NCBI RefSeq assembly: GCF_002556545.1
Contig: NZ_CP022685.1
Coordinates: forward strand, 6,984,001 to 7,048,000
Direction of reading: 5' to 3'
Origin: Streptomyces formicae
GTDB lineage: Bacteria > Actinomycetota > Actinomycetes > Streptomycetales > Streptomycetaceae
DNA length: 64,000 nucleotides
A program made the position numbers and the translations under genes. This document shows positions 1-8,666 of the stretch, piece by piece. The notes below the pieces were generated by a model, which had not been told where the DNA came from, ran no database searches, and was given only the letters and a program-made list of their open reading frames with translations. Each line of letters opens with the position of its first letter. Position 1 is the first letter of the stretch.

Positions 1-753
1 CACTTCGCCGACTGGCGGCAGACCGCGAGCGCGGCGATCGGGGCCACCGAGCAGTACGAGATCCCGCGCGGCCGCGCCGCCAGCCACTACTCGATGGGCT
101 CCCTGCACAGCGCCCAGGGCAGGCTCGACCGGGCGGCCGCGCACTTCGACACCGCCCTCGGCCTGTTCACCGCGCTCGGCGACGACCGAGGCGCGGGCCT
201 CGTCCTCACCGCGCTCGGCGACGTCAACCGCAGGCTCGGCCACGACGCCACCGCCCTGCGGCAGTGGGCGGCGGGCCTGCGGGCGCTGTGCCGCGCGGGC
301 GACCAGGTCGGCCAGGCGCGGGTGCTGTGCGCCATGGCGCGGGCCAGGCTCGCGGAGGGCGACTACCCACGCGCCAGGCGCCATCTCGTCAAGGCGCTCG
401 GCGCCTGCCGCCGCGCCCGCTCCAGCAGGGCGGAGGCGCCCGTACGGCTGCTCTTCGGCCAACTTCATCTGCGCACCGGCAGGCTGGGCTCGGCCGAACG
501 CGGCTTCCACTGGGCGCTGCGCGTCGCGCGCGCCGACGGCGACCGGGCCTGTGAGGTGCGGGCCCTGCACGGCCTCGGCCTGGTGCGCAGGGGCCAGGGC
601 AGGCCGGGCCCCGCAAGGACCGCCCTGAGCCAGGCGCTGGAACTGGCCAGGCAGACCGGCGACCGGGAACTCGCGGAGCAGGTCGGGCGGTCACTGGTTG
701 CACCCTCGCAGGCAGGAGAGCGGTCATGTCCCCCTTCCCACGACTCCGTCTGA
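1..753 (+). CDS. C-terminal part of a TPR-containing transcriptional regulator (partial, 5' end outside window)
   Basis: The reading frame is open from base 1 and ends with TGA at 751-753, so at least 250 residues are present and the start lies to the left. The protein is a run of tetratricopeptide-like helical repeats rich in Ala, Leu, Gly and Arg. Several units follow the pattern xLGDxxRRLGxxxxAxxxWxxAL, for example around 'LTALGDVNRRLGHDATALRQW'. Repeats of this kind form the C-terminal half of actinobacterial SARP/AfsR-like and LuxR-LAL regulators. The DNA-binding and NB-ARC parts would lie upstream and cannot be seen. It overlaps the next gene by 28 bases, which suggests co-transcription and a pathway-specific role. 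The class of regulator is inferred. Confidence 0.6.
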   Translation, partial: HFADWRQTASAAIGATEQYEIPRGRAASHYSMGSLHSAQGRLDRAAAHFDTALGLFTALGDDRGAGLVLTALGDVNRRLGHDATALRQWAAGLRALCRAGDQVGQARVLCAMARARLAEGDYPRARRHLVKALGACRRARSSRAEAPVRLLFGQLHLRTGRLGSAERGFHWALRVARADGDRACEVRALHGLGLVRRGQGRPGPARTALSQALELARQTGDRELAEQVGRSLVAPSQAGERSCPPSHDSV

Positions 754-1583
754 CCACCGGCGAAGCGGAGAGCGCCGTGCGGGGCCTCGATGCGGTCGAT
801 GTCGTACGGGAGGCGCTGACCATGCCGTCGGGCGCCACGGGGGAGGAATCGGTGATGCGCTTCGACGCCGCCGCGGACGAACTGCTCCTGTACGACCGCG
901 TGACCCGGCAGGAGTGGCGGCTGCCCGCGTCGACCGCGGTGCGGCTCTGGCGGGCCTGCCTGTGCGCGGCCGCGGCCCGTGCCTTCGTCGCCCCCGGAGT
1001 GATCACGGCGGGCGTGATCGGCGCCGAGGCCATGGACAACGCCTCGCTCGTCCTGCTCTCCCGCGCGCTGCCGGGCCTGAGTCACGTGGCGCTCTACGAC
1101 GACGGGGCGCCGGGCCCCGACGGCGGGACCCGGCCGCCGCGCAGCGTGCGCGGCGTGCGCGGCGGTGACGACGAGGTGGCGCTCGCCCTGATGCGCAGCG
1201 CGCGTGACGCGCTGCTCGGCGCGGACCTGGTCGTGCTCGCCTCCAACGCCACGTGTGTGGCGGGGGAGTGGCTGGCCCGGGGCACGGTCCTGGTCAACGC
1301 GAGCGCGCAGGACGTCACCGACGACCTCCACAAGGAAGTCGCGCACCTCGTCGTCGACGACCCCCGGCTGCTCTCCCTCGCACCGGGGCGGCGGGCGGCG
1401 CGGATGACCGAACCACCCACCAGGCTCGGCCAGTTGCTCGGCGTCGGGGCGGTCCTCCGTCGCCACCGCGACGACACGGTCCTCGTCGACCTCTATGGCG
1501 CGGGGCTGCATCAGCAGTGGTTCGTCACCCGGCTCTGCCGCTCGGCCCACGTGCGTGGCCTGGGCAGACGCTGCGGCCGATAG
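726..1583 (+). CDS. Ornithine cyclodeaminase / mu-crystallin family protein, SbnB-like
   Basis: A 285-residue protein with an ATG at 726 and a GGAGAG ribosome site about 7 bases upstream. A Rossmann-type segment (GVIGAEAMDNASLVLLSRAL, about residues 97-116) corresponds to the NAD-binding stretch of ornithine cyclodeaminases, although the usual GxGxxG glycines are partly replaced. It is followed by 'ADLVVLASNAT' and 'GTVLVNASAQDVTDDL', and 'HLVVDDP' fits the SbnB subgroup. SbnB-type enzymes oxidise an amino-acid adduct to release diaminopropionate and a keto acid. Family members of this type feed natural-product pathways. The extreme C terminus is Arg-rich and poorly conserved. The substrate is unknown; family assignment is fairly secure and exact chemistry is not. 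Confidence 0.6.
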   Translation: MSPFPRLRLTTGEAESAVRGLDAVDVVREALTMPSGATGEESVMRFDAAADELLLYDRVTRQEWRLPASTAVRLWRACLCAAAARAFVAPGVITAGVIGAEAMDNASLVLLSRALPGLSHVALYDDGAPGPDGGTRPPRSVRGVRGGDDEVALALMRSARDALLGADLVVLASNATCVAGEWLARGTVLVNASAQDVTDDLHKEVAHLVVDDPRLLSLAPGRRAARMTEPPTRLGQLLGVGAVLRRHRDDTVLVDLYGAGLHQQWFVTRLCRSAHVRGLGRRCGR

Positions 1584-1649
1584 CGGAAGCACGGTCAGGA
1601 GCCCGTCCCCATCGCGGGCCGATAGCCCACGGATAGTCCTCCCTCCTGG

Positions 1650-1683
1650 AATCGGATGCGGCGCGTTACTGCCGCATCCGATT
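1650..1683 (+). terminator. 13-bp perfect hairpin between the SbnB-like and decarboxylase genes
   Basis: Bases 1650-1662 (AATCGGATGCGGC) are the exact reverse complement of 1671-1683, with an 8-base loop. The hairpin is followed by a short T-rich stretch (TTTCTGCTT) and precedes the GAGGGAGG ribosome site of the next gene. It can act as an intrinsic terminator or attenuator, so the decarboxylase-to-aminotransferase run may have its own promoter. Confidence 0.7.
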
Positions 1684-1717
1684 TCTGCTTCACCCACCAC
1701 AAGAGGGAGGTCGTGGC

Positions 1718-3283
1718 ATGACCACGGTCGACGAGCAGCGAACAGACGAGCAGCGAACAGCGGTCTTCCGTCCCGCGGGCACCCCCGAAGGGCTCGAGGA
1801 CCTGCGCACCCTGGTCAACACGGCGATCGACACCCTGCGCGACGCCCATCTCGTCCGCAGGGGGCCCGTGCTGCCCGGCGGCCCGCCCGCCGTCGCCGAG
1901 GCCGCCCGGCGCGCGCTGGAGGGGCCCCTGTTGCCCGAGCGCCCGCAGGCGCCCGACGAGGTGTTCCGCGAGCTGATCGCGGCGTACGCGAACTGGGCGG
2001 TCGACCTCACGCATCCGGCCGCCGTGGCCAGGATGCAGTGCCCGCCGACCTCCGTGGCCATCGCCGCCGAACTGGTCACCGCCACCCTCAACCAGTCGCT
2101 GCACGCCTGGGAGAGCGGACCCTTCGCCCTCGAACTGGAGCGGTACGTGGTGCGCGAGCTCGCCGAACTCGCGGGCTACGGGACGGATTCGGGCGGCACG
2201 CTCACCGCGGGCGGCTCCCTCTCCAACCTCATGGCGGTCCTCGCCGCGCGCGACAGCGTGGTGACCACTCCGTCGGGCGGCACGCCCTTCGCCGACGGAC
2301 TCGCGGGCCTCGGGCGCCGTCCCGTGATCCTCTGCTCCGACGCGACCCACTTCTCGATCGGCCGCGCCGTGGGCATCACCGGCATCGGCGAGGACGCGAT
2401 CCTGCGGGCGCCCGCCGACCCCACGGGCCGCCTGATCCCCGACGAGCTCGACCGCGTACTGGCCGAACTCCCCGCCGACACCGTGCCCGTGGCGATCATC
2501 GCCTGCGCGGGCTCCACCGACGAGGGCTGGGTCGACCCGCTCCCCGAACTGGTCGCGGTGGCCCGCAAGTACGGCGTGTGGCTGCACGTCGACGCGGCGT
2601 ACGGCGGCGGCATGCTGCTCTCGCCCCGTCTCCGCGGGCGCCTGGAAGGGATCGCGGACGCCGACTCCATCACCATGGACCTGCACAAGTTCGGCTGGAC
2701 CCCGGCGTCCACCGGCGTCTTCCTGGTGCGCGACGCCCACTCCCTCGACGCGCTCTCCCAGCAGACCACCACGCTCAACGCCGACGACGACAAGGCGGCG
2801 GGCTACTACGGCCTGTACGCCGACTCCGTGCAGGCCACCCGCAGGGTCGACGCCCTCAAGGTCGCGGTGACACTCCGCTCCCACGGCAGGGACGGCATGG
2901 CGGAACTGGTCGACCGCTGCCACGAACTCGCCGGGCACGCGGCGGGCAGGGTCGCCGCCGAGCCGCGCCTGCAACTCGCGGCGGCGCCCGCGCTCAGCAC
3001 GGTGCTGCTCCGCTGGCTGCCGGGCACGGACACCGACGCCGACGCCTTCAACGGGGCCCTGCGGCGCCGCCTGATGTCCGACGGCACCGCCCTGCTCGCC
3101 CGTACCCGCGTGCCGCGCGAGGACGGCACGAACCCGGTCTTCCTCAAGCTGATGCTGCTCAACCCCGCGACCACACCCGAGCAGTTGGACCTCGTGGTCG
3201 CCGGGATCGTCGCCACGGCCGAGGCGATGGAAGCGGCCCAGGACGGACCGGCCGCCGCCGCACCGGATCACGGAGGGGCGTGA
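1718..3283 (+). CDS. Group II pyridoxal-phosphate-dependent amino acid decarboxylase
   Basis: 521 residues; ATG at 1718 preceded by a strong GAGGGAGG. The fold-type I decarboxylase (PF00282) hallmarks are visible. 'WLHVDAAYGGG' has the PLP-ring partner His290 and the pyridine-N-binding Asp292, and the Schiff-base lysine is K324 in 'MDLHKFGWTPAS'. The family decarboxylates glutamate, aspartate, diaminobutyrate, sulfinoalanine or aromatic amino acids. Because the same operon encodes glutamate mutase, 3-methylaspartate or a derivative is a reasonable substrate, as in vicenistatin-type starter biosynthesis. That is inference. The stop overlaps the next start (GTGA). The N terminus holds a 15-base tandem duplication giving the sequence VDEQRTDEQRT. 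Confidence 0.85.
   Translation: MTTVDEQRTDEQRTAVFRPAGTPEGLEDLRTLVNTAIDTLRDAHLVRRGPVLPGGPPAVAEAARRALEGPLLPERPQAPDEVFRELIAAYANWAVDLTHPAAVARMQCPPTSVAIAAELVTATLNQSLHAWESGPFALELERYVVRELAELAGYGTDSGGTLTAGGSLSNLMAVLAARDSVVTTPSGGTPFADGLAGLGRRPVILCSDATHFSIGRAVGITGIGEDAILRAPADPTGRLIPDELDRVLAELPADTVPVAIIACAGSTDEGWVDPLPELVAVARKYGVWLHVDAAYGGGMLLSPRLRGRLEGIADADSITMDLHKFGWTPASTGVFLVRDAHSLDALSQQTTTLNADDDKAAGYYGLYADSVQATRRVDALKVAVTLRSHGRDGMAELVDRCHELAGHAAGRVAAEPRLQLAAAPALSTVLLRWLPGTDTDADAFNGALRRRLMSDGTALLARTRVPREDGTNPVFLKLMLLNPATTPEQLDLVVAGIVATAEAMEAAQDGPAAAAPDHGGA
1730..1759 (+). repeat. 15-bp exact tandem duplication in the decarboxylase 5' end
   Basis: GACGAGCAGCGAACA occurs twice head to tail (1730-1744 and 1745-1759), adding five residues (DEQRT) before the conserved part of the protein. 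It is in frame and probably harmless. Confidence 0.9.
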
Positions 3284-4518
3284 CCGTGTACGTCGCCGAA
3301 TCCGGCCCCTTTCCCGGGGGCCCGGGCAGCGTGCCGTCCATCGACAGCGGAGTCCGTGACTCCATGCGGGTACGGCCCGCCTTCCTCGCCCTGCCCCTGA
3401 CCCTCCTGACCGGCAAACCCCACACGGGACAGCGCCCGTTGCGGATCCCGCCCACCGTCCATCTCGTCAACGCCCTGTGCTCCATGGTCTGCGGGCTCGC
3501 CCTCAGCGCCACCGCGCTCGCGCTCGGCGGCGGGGCGCTCGCCCTGCTGCTGCCCGGTTGGGCGATGACCCTGCACGGCATGCGCAACCTACGGATGATG
3601 ATCTTCCACCAGTGCGCGCACCGGAACATGTGGGCCCGCAGGCGCCCCGACCGCGTCGTCGGCAGGATCATCTGCGCCCTGCTCCTGATCCAGCACTTCG
3701 AGGAGTACAGCACCGAACACGTCAGGGACCACCACGCGGTGCACCACATGACGCTGCGCGACCCCACCGTGCAGGCCTTCCTGCTCAGCCTCGAACTGCG
3801 GCCCGGCATGAGCCGCCGCCGGATGTGGCGCGTGCTGCTCCGCAAGCTGGTCTCGCCACTGTTCCACCTGCGCTTCCTGCGCTCGCGCCTGCGGTCGTAC
3901 GCGGCCACCGCCTCGGCGGCGGAGCGCGTCGCGGCGGCCCTGTTCCTCGCGCTGGTCGCGGCGCTCGCGACCTGGCTGCACGCCTGGACGTTCGTCCTGG
4001 TCGCCTGGGTGCTGCCGCTGACCTTCTTCTACCAGGTGAGCAACACGCTCCGGCTCTGCGTCAAGCACACCTTCCCGGCCCCCGGCGCCGCCGACCGGTC
4101 CGACCGGCGCGGCAAGGCGTACTTCGCGGGACTGACCAACGCGATCTTCCTCGGGGAGCGGGCGCCCGCACGGGAGGTGACGGGTCTTGCCGCCCTCGTC
4201 GCCTGGACCCGCTGGTGGGCGCGGATGCTCCTCGTCCACTTCCCCGCGCGCTATCTGGTCCTCACCGGAGACACCGTCTGTCACGACTTCCACCACCGGC
4301 ATCCGATGAGCCGCCGCTGGGGCGACTACGTCTTCGCGCGCGCCGCCGACGAACGCTCGGGCCATCCCGGCTGGCCGCCCTACCGGGAGGTGTGGGGCCT
4401 GGTGCCCGCCGTCAACGCCGTCTTCGACTCGCTGGCCGTGGCCGACCCGACCGAGTTCGACGTGGCGCGCCTGGCCGACGTCAGCAAGCGCAAGCTCTAT
4501 GCCGCGTTCGACGACTGA
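3280..4518 (+). CDS. Membrane fatty acid desaturase-like protein
   Basis: 412 residues starting at GTG 3280, which overlaps the decarboxylase stop (GTGA) and has GGAGG 5-9 bases upstream. The three histidine boxes of integral-membrane di-iron desaturases and hydroxylases are present: HxxxH at His110/His114 ('FHQCAHRN'), HHxxHH at 151-156 ('DHHAVHH') and HDFHH at 335-339 ('CHDFHHRHP'). Hydrophobic stretches at roughly 60-95, 125-140 and 220-255 would be membrane segments. Such enzymes desaturate or hydroxylate acyl chains, or sometimes carrier-bound or free small molecules. Placement inside an amino-acid-tailoring operon suggests it acts on the pathway product or its acyl partner. The substrate is unknown. 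Confidence 0.75.
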   Translation: MTVYVAESGPFPGGPGSVPSIDSGVRDSMRVRPAFLALPLTLLTGKPHTGQRPLRIPPTVHLVNALCSMVCGLALSATALALGGGALALLLPGWAMTLHGMRNLRMMIFHQCAHRNMWARRRPDRVVGRIICALLLIQHFEEYSTEHVRDHHAVHHMTLRDPTVQAFLLSLELRPGMSRRRMWRVLLRKLVSPLFHLRFLRSRLRSYAATASAAERVAAALFLALVAALATWLHAWTFVLVAWVLPLTFFYQVSNTLRLCVKHTFPAPGAADRSDRRGKAYFAGLTNAIFLGERAPAREVTGLAALVAWTRWWARMLLVHFPARYLVLTGDTVCHDFHHRHPMSRRWGDYVFARAADERSGHPGWPPYREVWGLVPAVNAVFDSLAVADPTEFDVARLADVSKRKLYAAFDD

Positions 4519-4542
4519 TTCGACGACTGAGGAGAGAACACC

Positions 4543-5022
4543 ATGGACGAAGCCGTGGAACCGCCCGCCCGCACCGTGCTCCTCGGCGTGGCCGAGAGCG
4601 ACGCCCACGCCGTGGCCAACCGGCTCATCGAGATGCAACTGCGCGGGCACGGCATCGAGGTGGTCAACCTCGGTGTGTGCACCCCGCTGAGCGAGTTCGC
4701 CGAGGCGTTCGCCGCGCACCCGGACGCCGAGGCCGTCATCATCGGCAGTCTGAACGGCCACGCGCTGGAGGACCTGCGCGACCTGCCGCGACTGCGCGCC
4801 GCGGGGCACATCGCCTGCCCGGTGATCGTGGGCGGCAACCTCTCCGTCGGCAGCCACAAGAGCGAGGACGACGACGAACGCCGGCTGCGCGCCGTCGGCG
4901 TCGACCACGTCCTGCGCGATGCCACCCAACTCCCGCTCCTGCTCGACCTGTTGGCGGGCGCCCGGCTCGCCTCCGATCCCGGCGAGCCGGGCGGGGGAGT
5001 CCACCGTGTCCTGGCTCGATGA
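4543..5022 (+). CDS. B12-binding small subunit of glutamate (methylaspartate) mutase
   Basis: 159 residues, ATG at 4543 with GGAGAGA upstream. The sequence follows the sigma subunit: 'VLLGVAESDAHAVANRLIE', 'GIEVVNLGVCTPLSEF', then 'VIIGSLNGHA' and 'IACPVIVGGN', as in the cobalamin Rossmann domain. The cobalt-ligating DxH is present (D20, H22), but the usual DxHxxG glycine is alanine (A25). With the epsilon subunit encoded just downstream it should interconvert L-glutamate and L-threo-3-methylaspartate. In antibiotic producers this supplies methylaspartate. The stop overlaps the start of the next gene by 17 bases, consistent with a fixed subunit ratio. Confidence 0.85.
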   Translation: MDEAVEPPARTVLLGVAESDAHAVANRLIEMQLRGHGIEVVNLGVCTPLSEFAEAFAAHPDAEAVIIGSLNGHALEDLRDLPRLRAAGHIACPVIVGGNLSVGSHKSEDDDERRLRAVGVDHVLRDATQLPLLLDLLAGARLASDPGEPGGGVHRVLAR

Positions 5023-6433
5023 ACTCGACGTGGGGCGCGGCGAACTGGACACGGCGTGCGGCGGCGCCGAGCTGCCGCCCGCCGCCGAGTCCGTCGCGTA
5101 CCTGCGCGCCAGCCGCAAGCCCGCGGTGGCGCAGGTCCTCCGCGCCGCGGACCGCGAGGCGCGCACCGTCGTCCAGCCGCGCTGCGGCGTGGGCGGGCAC
5201 GCGCCGATGCTCGGTCTCCTGCGCACCCTGCGCGGCGCCCGCCCCGGCGTCCTCTCGGTGACCATCGACGCCTATACGAGGCTGGGGCGGTTCGGGACCG
5301 CGCGGCGGGTCCTCGACGCCGAACCGGTGGCCCTCAACGGCTATCCGCTGGTGGCCCACGGCTGGCGGCGCGGCCGCGAGCTGAACGAGGCGGTGCGGGT
5401 GCCGCTGGAGATCAGGCACGGCTCCCCGGACGCCCGGGTGCTGTTCGCCGTGGCGATCTCCTCCGGCATCTCCTCCTTCGAGGGCGGCGGCATCGCGTAC
5501 AACCTGCCGTACTCCAAGGACGTGCCGCTCGCCCGCTCGCTGCGCGCCTGGCAGCGCGTGGACGCGGCCTGCGGGCGCCTCGCCGAGGACGGGGTGATCG
5601 TCGACCGCGAGCTGTTCGGCACCCTCACGGCGGTGCTCGTGCCGCCCTCCATCAGCCTCGCGGTCACCCTCCTGGAGGCCGTCGCGGCGGCCCGCGAGGG
5701 GGTGCGCTGCCTCTCCATCGCGTATCCGCAGGGCGGCGACGCCCACCAGGACGTCGCCGCGCTGCGGTCGATCAGGGTGCTCGCGCGGCGCCATCTGCCC
5801 GCCTCCGTCGAGGTCTATCCGGTCCTGCACGAGTTCATGGGCGTCTTCCCGAAGGACCTCGGGACCGCCGACGCGCTGGTTCGCTACGGTGGCCTGGTGG
5901 CCCGGCTCGGCGGCGCCGTCAAGGTCATCAACAAGACCAACCAGGAGGCCGCGGGCGTCCCGGACGGCCCCGCCAACGCGCACGGCATCCGCACCGCGGC
6001 GCGCGGCGTCGAGGACGCGGCGGCCTGCGTGGACCTCGACGAGGCCCGGGTGCGGGAGGAGATGTACTGGATCCAGCGCGAGGTGACCGAGCTGGTCGAC
6101 CCGGTGCTCCAGGGCGACAGCCTGTTCGACGACATCGCCGCCGCCTTCCGCGCGGGCACCCTCGACATCCCGTTCAGTGCCAGCAGACACGCGCGCTCGG
6201 CGGTGCTGCCCGCGCGCGAACCCGGCGGGGCGATCCGCTACCTGGACCCGGGCGCGCTGCCCTTCTCCCCGGGGACCCGCAGGTTCCACGCCGGACGGCT
6301 GCGCGGCCACCGGGACGCGCGGAACCTGCTCGAAGGCATCACCGCCGACATCAACTACTTCCTCACCGAGGAAGGCCGCGCGAGCACCACGTCCCTTCGT
6401 GCCACCGGAGCCACAGGAGTGAGGACACCGTGA
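5006..6433 (+). CDS. Glutamate (methylaspartate) mutase epsilon (large) subunit
   Basis: 475 residues from GTG 5006, chosen because GGGGGAG lies 7 bases upstream. This start gives the usual family length of about 480, and the frame overlaps the B12 subunit by 17 bases. Recognisable epsilon-subunit features are '[21 protein letters not shown]' near residue 55, '[14 protein letters not shown]' near 85, '[14 protein letters not shown]' near 110, and '[13 protein letters not shown]' near residue 310. The TIM-barrel subunit binds glutamate and clamps the adenosylcobalamin carried by the small subunit for the radical carbon-skeleton rearrangement. The stop overlaps the aminotransferase start (GTGA), so the two are probably translationally coupled. 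Confidence 0.85.
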   Translation: MSWLDELDVGRGELDTACGGAELPPAAESVAYLRASRKPAVAQVLRAADREARTVVQPRCGVGGHAPMLGLLRTLRGARPGVLSVTIDAYTRLGRFGTARRVLDAEPVALNGYPLVAHGWRRGRELNEAVRVPLEIRHGSPDARVLFAVAISSGISSFEGGGIAYNLPYSKDVPLARSLRAWQRVDAACGRLAEDGVIVDRELFGTLTAVLVPPSISLAVTLLEAVAAAREGVRCLSIAYPQGGDAHQDVAALRSIRVLARRHLPASVEVYPVLHEFMGVFPKDLGTADALVRYGGLVARLGGAVKVINKTNQEAAGVPDGPANAHGIRTAARGVEDAAACVDLDEARVREEMYWIQREVTELVDPVLQGDSLFDDIAAAFRAGTLDIPFSASRHARSAVLPAREPGGAIRYLDPGALPFSPGTRRFHAGRLRGHRDARNLLEGITADINYFLTEEGRASTTSLRATGATGVRTP

Positions 6434-7818
6434 CCACACACCCTTCGCACGTCCGCGACGCGGCGCGTGCCGCCGAGTCGCCGCAGCGGGCCGAGGAGAT
6501 CAGGGCGGCGGACCGCGCGCACGTCTTCCACTCCTGGTCGGCACAGCGGCACATCGATCCGCTGCCCGTCGCGGGCGGCAAGGGGTCGTACTTCTGGGAC
6601 CACGAGGGCCGCAGTTACCTCGATCTGGCCTCGCAGTTCGTCAACCTCAACATCGGGCACGGCCACCCCGCCGTGATCGCCGCCGTCGAGCGGCAGGCCC
6701 GGCAGCTGTGCACCGTCGCGCCGAGCTTCGCCAGCGAGCCGCGCGGCACGGCGGCGCGGATGATCGTCGACCTCGCGCCCGGCGACCTGAACCGGGTCTT
6801 CTTCACCAACGGCGGCGCGGAGTCCAACGAACACGCCGTCCGCATGGCCCGGTTGGCCACGGGACGGCCCAAGATCCTCGCCGCCTACCGCTCGTACCAC
6901 GGCGCGACCGCCACCACGATCAACCTCACCGGTGATCCCCGCCGCTGGCCCAGCGACAACGGCAGCGCGGGCGTCGTGCACTTCTTCGGGCCCTTCCTCT
7001 ACCGCTCGCCCTTCCACGCCACCACCGAGCGGGAGGAGTGCCAACGGGCCCTTGACCACCTGGAGTCGACGATCGTGATGGAGGGGCCCTCGACGATCGC
7101 CGCGCTGATCATCGAGCCGGTGGTGGGCACCGGGGGAGTGATCGTGCCGCCCGAGGGCTATCTCGCGGGCGTCCGCGAGCTCTGCGACGAGCACGGCATC
7201 CTCCTGATCGCGGACGAGGTGATGACGGGGTTCGGGCGCACGGGCAGCTGGTTCGCGGTCGACAACTGGGGCGTGAAACCCGACCTGTTGACCTTCGCCA
7301 AGGGCGTCAACTCCGGGTACGTGCCGCTGGGCGGCGTGCTCATCTCCGAGCGCGTGGCCGTCACCTTCGACGACAAGCCCTATCCGGGCGGCCTGACGTA
7401 CTCGGGCCATCCGCTCGCCTGCGCGGCCGCCGTCGCGACCATGGAGGCCATGGCGGCGGAGGGCATGGTCGAACACGCGGCGTGGCTCGGCGAGCACGTC
7501 CTCGGCCCCGGTCTCCGCGAACTGGCCGAACGCCACCCCTCGGTGGGCGAGGTCCGCGGCCTCGGCGTCATGTGGGCCCTCGAACTGGTCCGCGACCGGG
7601 GCAGCCGCGAGATGCTCGTGCCCTACGCCGCGGCGCCCGCGGACGCCGAGCCGGTGAACCAGGTCATGGCCGCCTGCCGCAAGCGCGGCGTGTGGCCGTT
7701 CGCCACGGCCAACCGCATCCACGTGGTTCCGCCGTGCAATCTGAGCGAGGCGGAGGCGCGCGAGGGGCTGGCCGCGCTCGACGAGGCGCTGTCCGTGGCG
7801 GACGCGTACACGGCCTGA
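6430..7818 (+). CDS. Class III pyridoxal-phosphate aminotransferase
   Basis: 462 residues from GTG 6430, overlapping the mutase stop. The class III fingerprint is complete: 'FTNGGAESNEHAVRMAR', 'SYHGATATT', 'ALIIEPVVGTGGVIVPP', the cofactor-anchoring D262 in 'LIADEVMTGFGRTG', and the Schiff-base lysine K291 in 'TFAKGVNSGYVPLGG'. Members transfer omega- or beta-amino groups (beta-alanine, taurine, 4-aminobutyrate) between pyruvate or 2-oxoglutarate and aldehydes or keto acids. In this operon it could act on the decarboxylated methylaspartate (a 3-amino-2-methylpropanoate-type compound) or on a downstream aldehyde. The sequence does not fix the substrate. The gene ends 6 bases from a convergent neighbour. 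Confidence 0.85.
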   Translation: MTTHPSHVRDAARAAESPQRAEEIRAADRAHVFHSWSAQRHIDPLPVAGGKGSYFWDHEGRSYLDLASQFVNLNIGHGHPAVIAAVERQARQLCTVAPSFASEPRGTAARMIVDLAPGDLNRVFFTNGGAESNEHAVRMARLATGRPKILAAYRSYHGATATTINLTGDPRRWPSDNGSAGVVHFFGPFLYRSPFHATTEREECQRALDHLESTIVMEGPSTIAALIIEPVVGTGGVIVPPEGYLAGVRELCDEHGILLIADEVMTGFGRTGSWFAVDNWGVKPDLLTFAKGVNSGYVPLGGVLISERVAVTFDDKPYPGGLTYSGHPLACAAAVATMEAMAAEGMVEHAAWLGEHVLGPGLRELAERHPSVGEVRGLGVMWALELVRDRGSREMLVPYAAAPADAEPVNQVMAACRKRGVWPFATANRIHVVPPCNLSEAEAREGLAALDEALSVADAYTA

Positions 7819-7824
7819 GGAGCC

Positions 7825-8412
7825 CTAGTCCAGGGCGGGGAGTCGGCGCGCTATCCCCGGATAGGAGACGACCAGACCCGTTTCGTCGAACTCCAGGTCG
7901 GACACGTACGTCCCGGAGGCGTAGCGCACCGTGGCACCGCCGTCCCCGGCGCGGCCGAGGTGCGTGTACGTCTGCCGGGACGGGCGGACCGTGAGGTCGG
8001 GGACGGAGACCCAGGCCATCAGGAAGTCCCGCTGCCCCTCGCCCCGGTGGAGCCGGTGGCGGAGCACCGGCATGGTGTTGGTCAGCGGGCAGAGCCCGAG
8101 GTCGCAGTCGAGCGCGCCGTCGACGAGCGGCAGCGGCGCGCCGTTCGCGGTCCAGGTCCCGCCCTGGTCGCCGTCCGCCCTGCGCAGGTCCAGGCTCCTG
8201 GTCCCGGTGGCGTCCTCGGCGGTGACCTGGAGCCGCCGGGTGACGAACTCCTCGTCGGTGTCGAGTTCGTAGCTGAGCCAGTAGGGGTGCGGGACGACGC
8301 CGACCGCGCGCCCCCGGGCCCGCAGCCCGCTCGGCGCGAGCTCGACCCAGGCGGTCTCGAACCCGCCGCTCTCCTCGTTCTGCCAGGTCAGTACGGACTG
8401 CGGCACTGCCAT
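7825..8412 (-). CDS. Putative glycolipid-binding family protein
   Basis: 195 residues; ATG at 8412 chosen because the conserved part begins 'MAVPQSVLTWQ' and the longer upstream frame is low-complexity Arg/Pro. It has a beta-rich layout with 'WVELAPSGLRARGRAVG', 'PYWLSYELDTDEEFVTRRLQV', 'GALDCDLGLCPLTNTMPVLRH' and a terminal 'YPGIARRLPAL'. This matches my recollection of the putative glycolipid-binding family (PF06475, formerly DUF1089). No catalytic residues are assignable. It is monocistronic and convergent with the aminotransferase gene. Confidence 0.65.
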   Translation of the reverse strand: MAVPQSVLTWQNEESGGFETAWVELAPSGLRARGRAVGVVPHPYWLSYELDTDEEFVTRRLQVTAEDATGTRSLDLRRADGDQGGTWTANGAPLPLVDGALDCDLGLCPLTNTMPVLRHRLHRGEGQRDFLMAWVSVPDLTVRPSRQTYTHLGRAGDGGATVRYASGTYVSDLEFDETGLVVSYPGIARRLPALD

Positions 8413-8426
8413 CTGTCTCTCCCTGA

Positions 8427-8666
8427 TCAGTCCACGCTGCGGAGCAGGCCCTCGACCTTTTCGAGGCGGTGGCCCAGCTCGACGAGTTGCAGACGGTTCG
8501 CTTCCTGCTCGGACCTGGCGCGTTCCACGGCCTCGCGGTAGCCGTGCATGGCCTCGGCGTACTGGCGGTCGCGCTCGCGGTTGCGCTGCGACTGGAAGTA
8601 GGCGACCGCGACGACCGCGCCGGCGAGTATCAGGAAAAAGGCGACCGGGATGATCACGTCTTCCAC
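8427..8666 (-). CDS. Small single-pass membrane protein with C-terminal coiled coil
   Basis: 79 residues starting at GTG 8666, whose first base is the last base of the upstream ArsR-type gene stop, so the two are coupled. One hydrophobic segment (about residues 4-24, 'IIPVAFFLILAGAVVAVAYF') is followed by a charged heptad-like helix to the C terminus ('YREAVERARSEQEANRLQLVELGHRLEKVEGLL'-type pattern). It resembles small membrane proteins that accompany padR/arsR-type regulators. No enzymatic motif is seen and its function is unknown. It might relay membrane state to the regulator, which is speculation. Confidence 0.6.
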   Translation of the reverse strand: MEDVIIPVAFFLILAGAVVAVAYFQSQRNRERDRQYAEAMHGYREAVERARSEQEANRLQLVELGHRLEKVEGLLRSVD

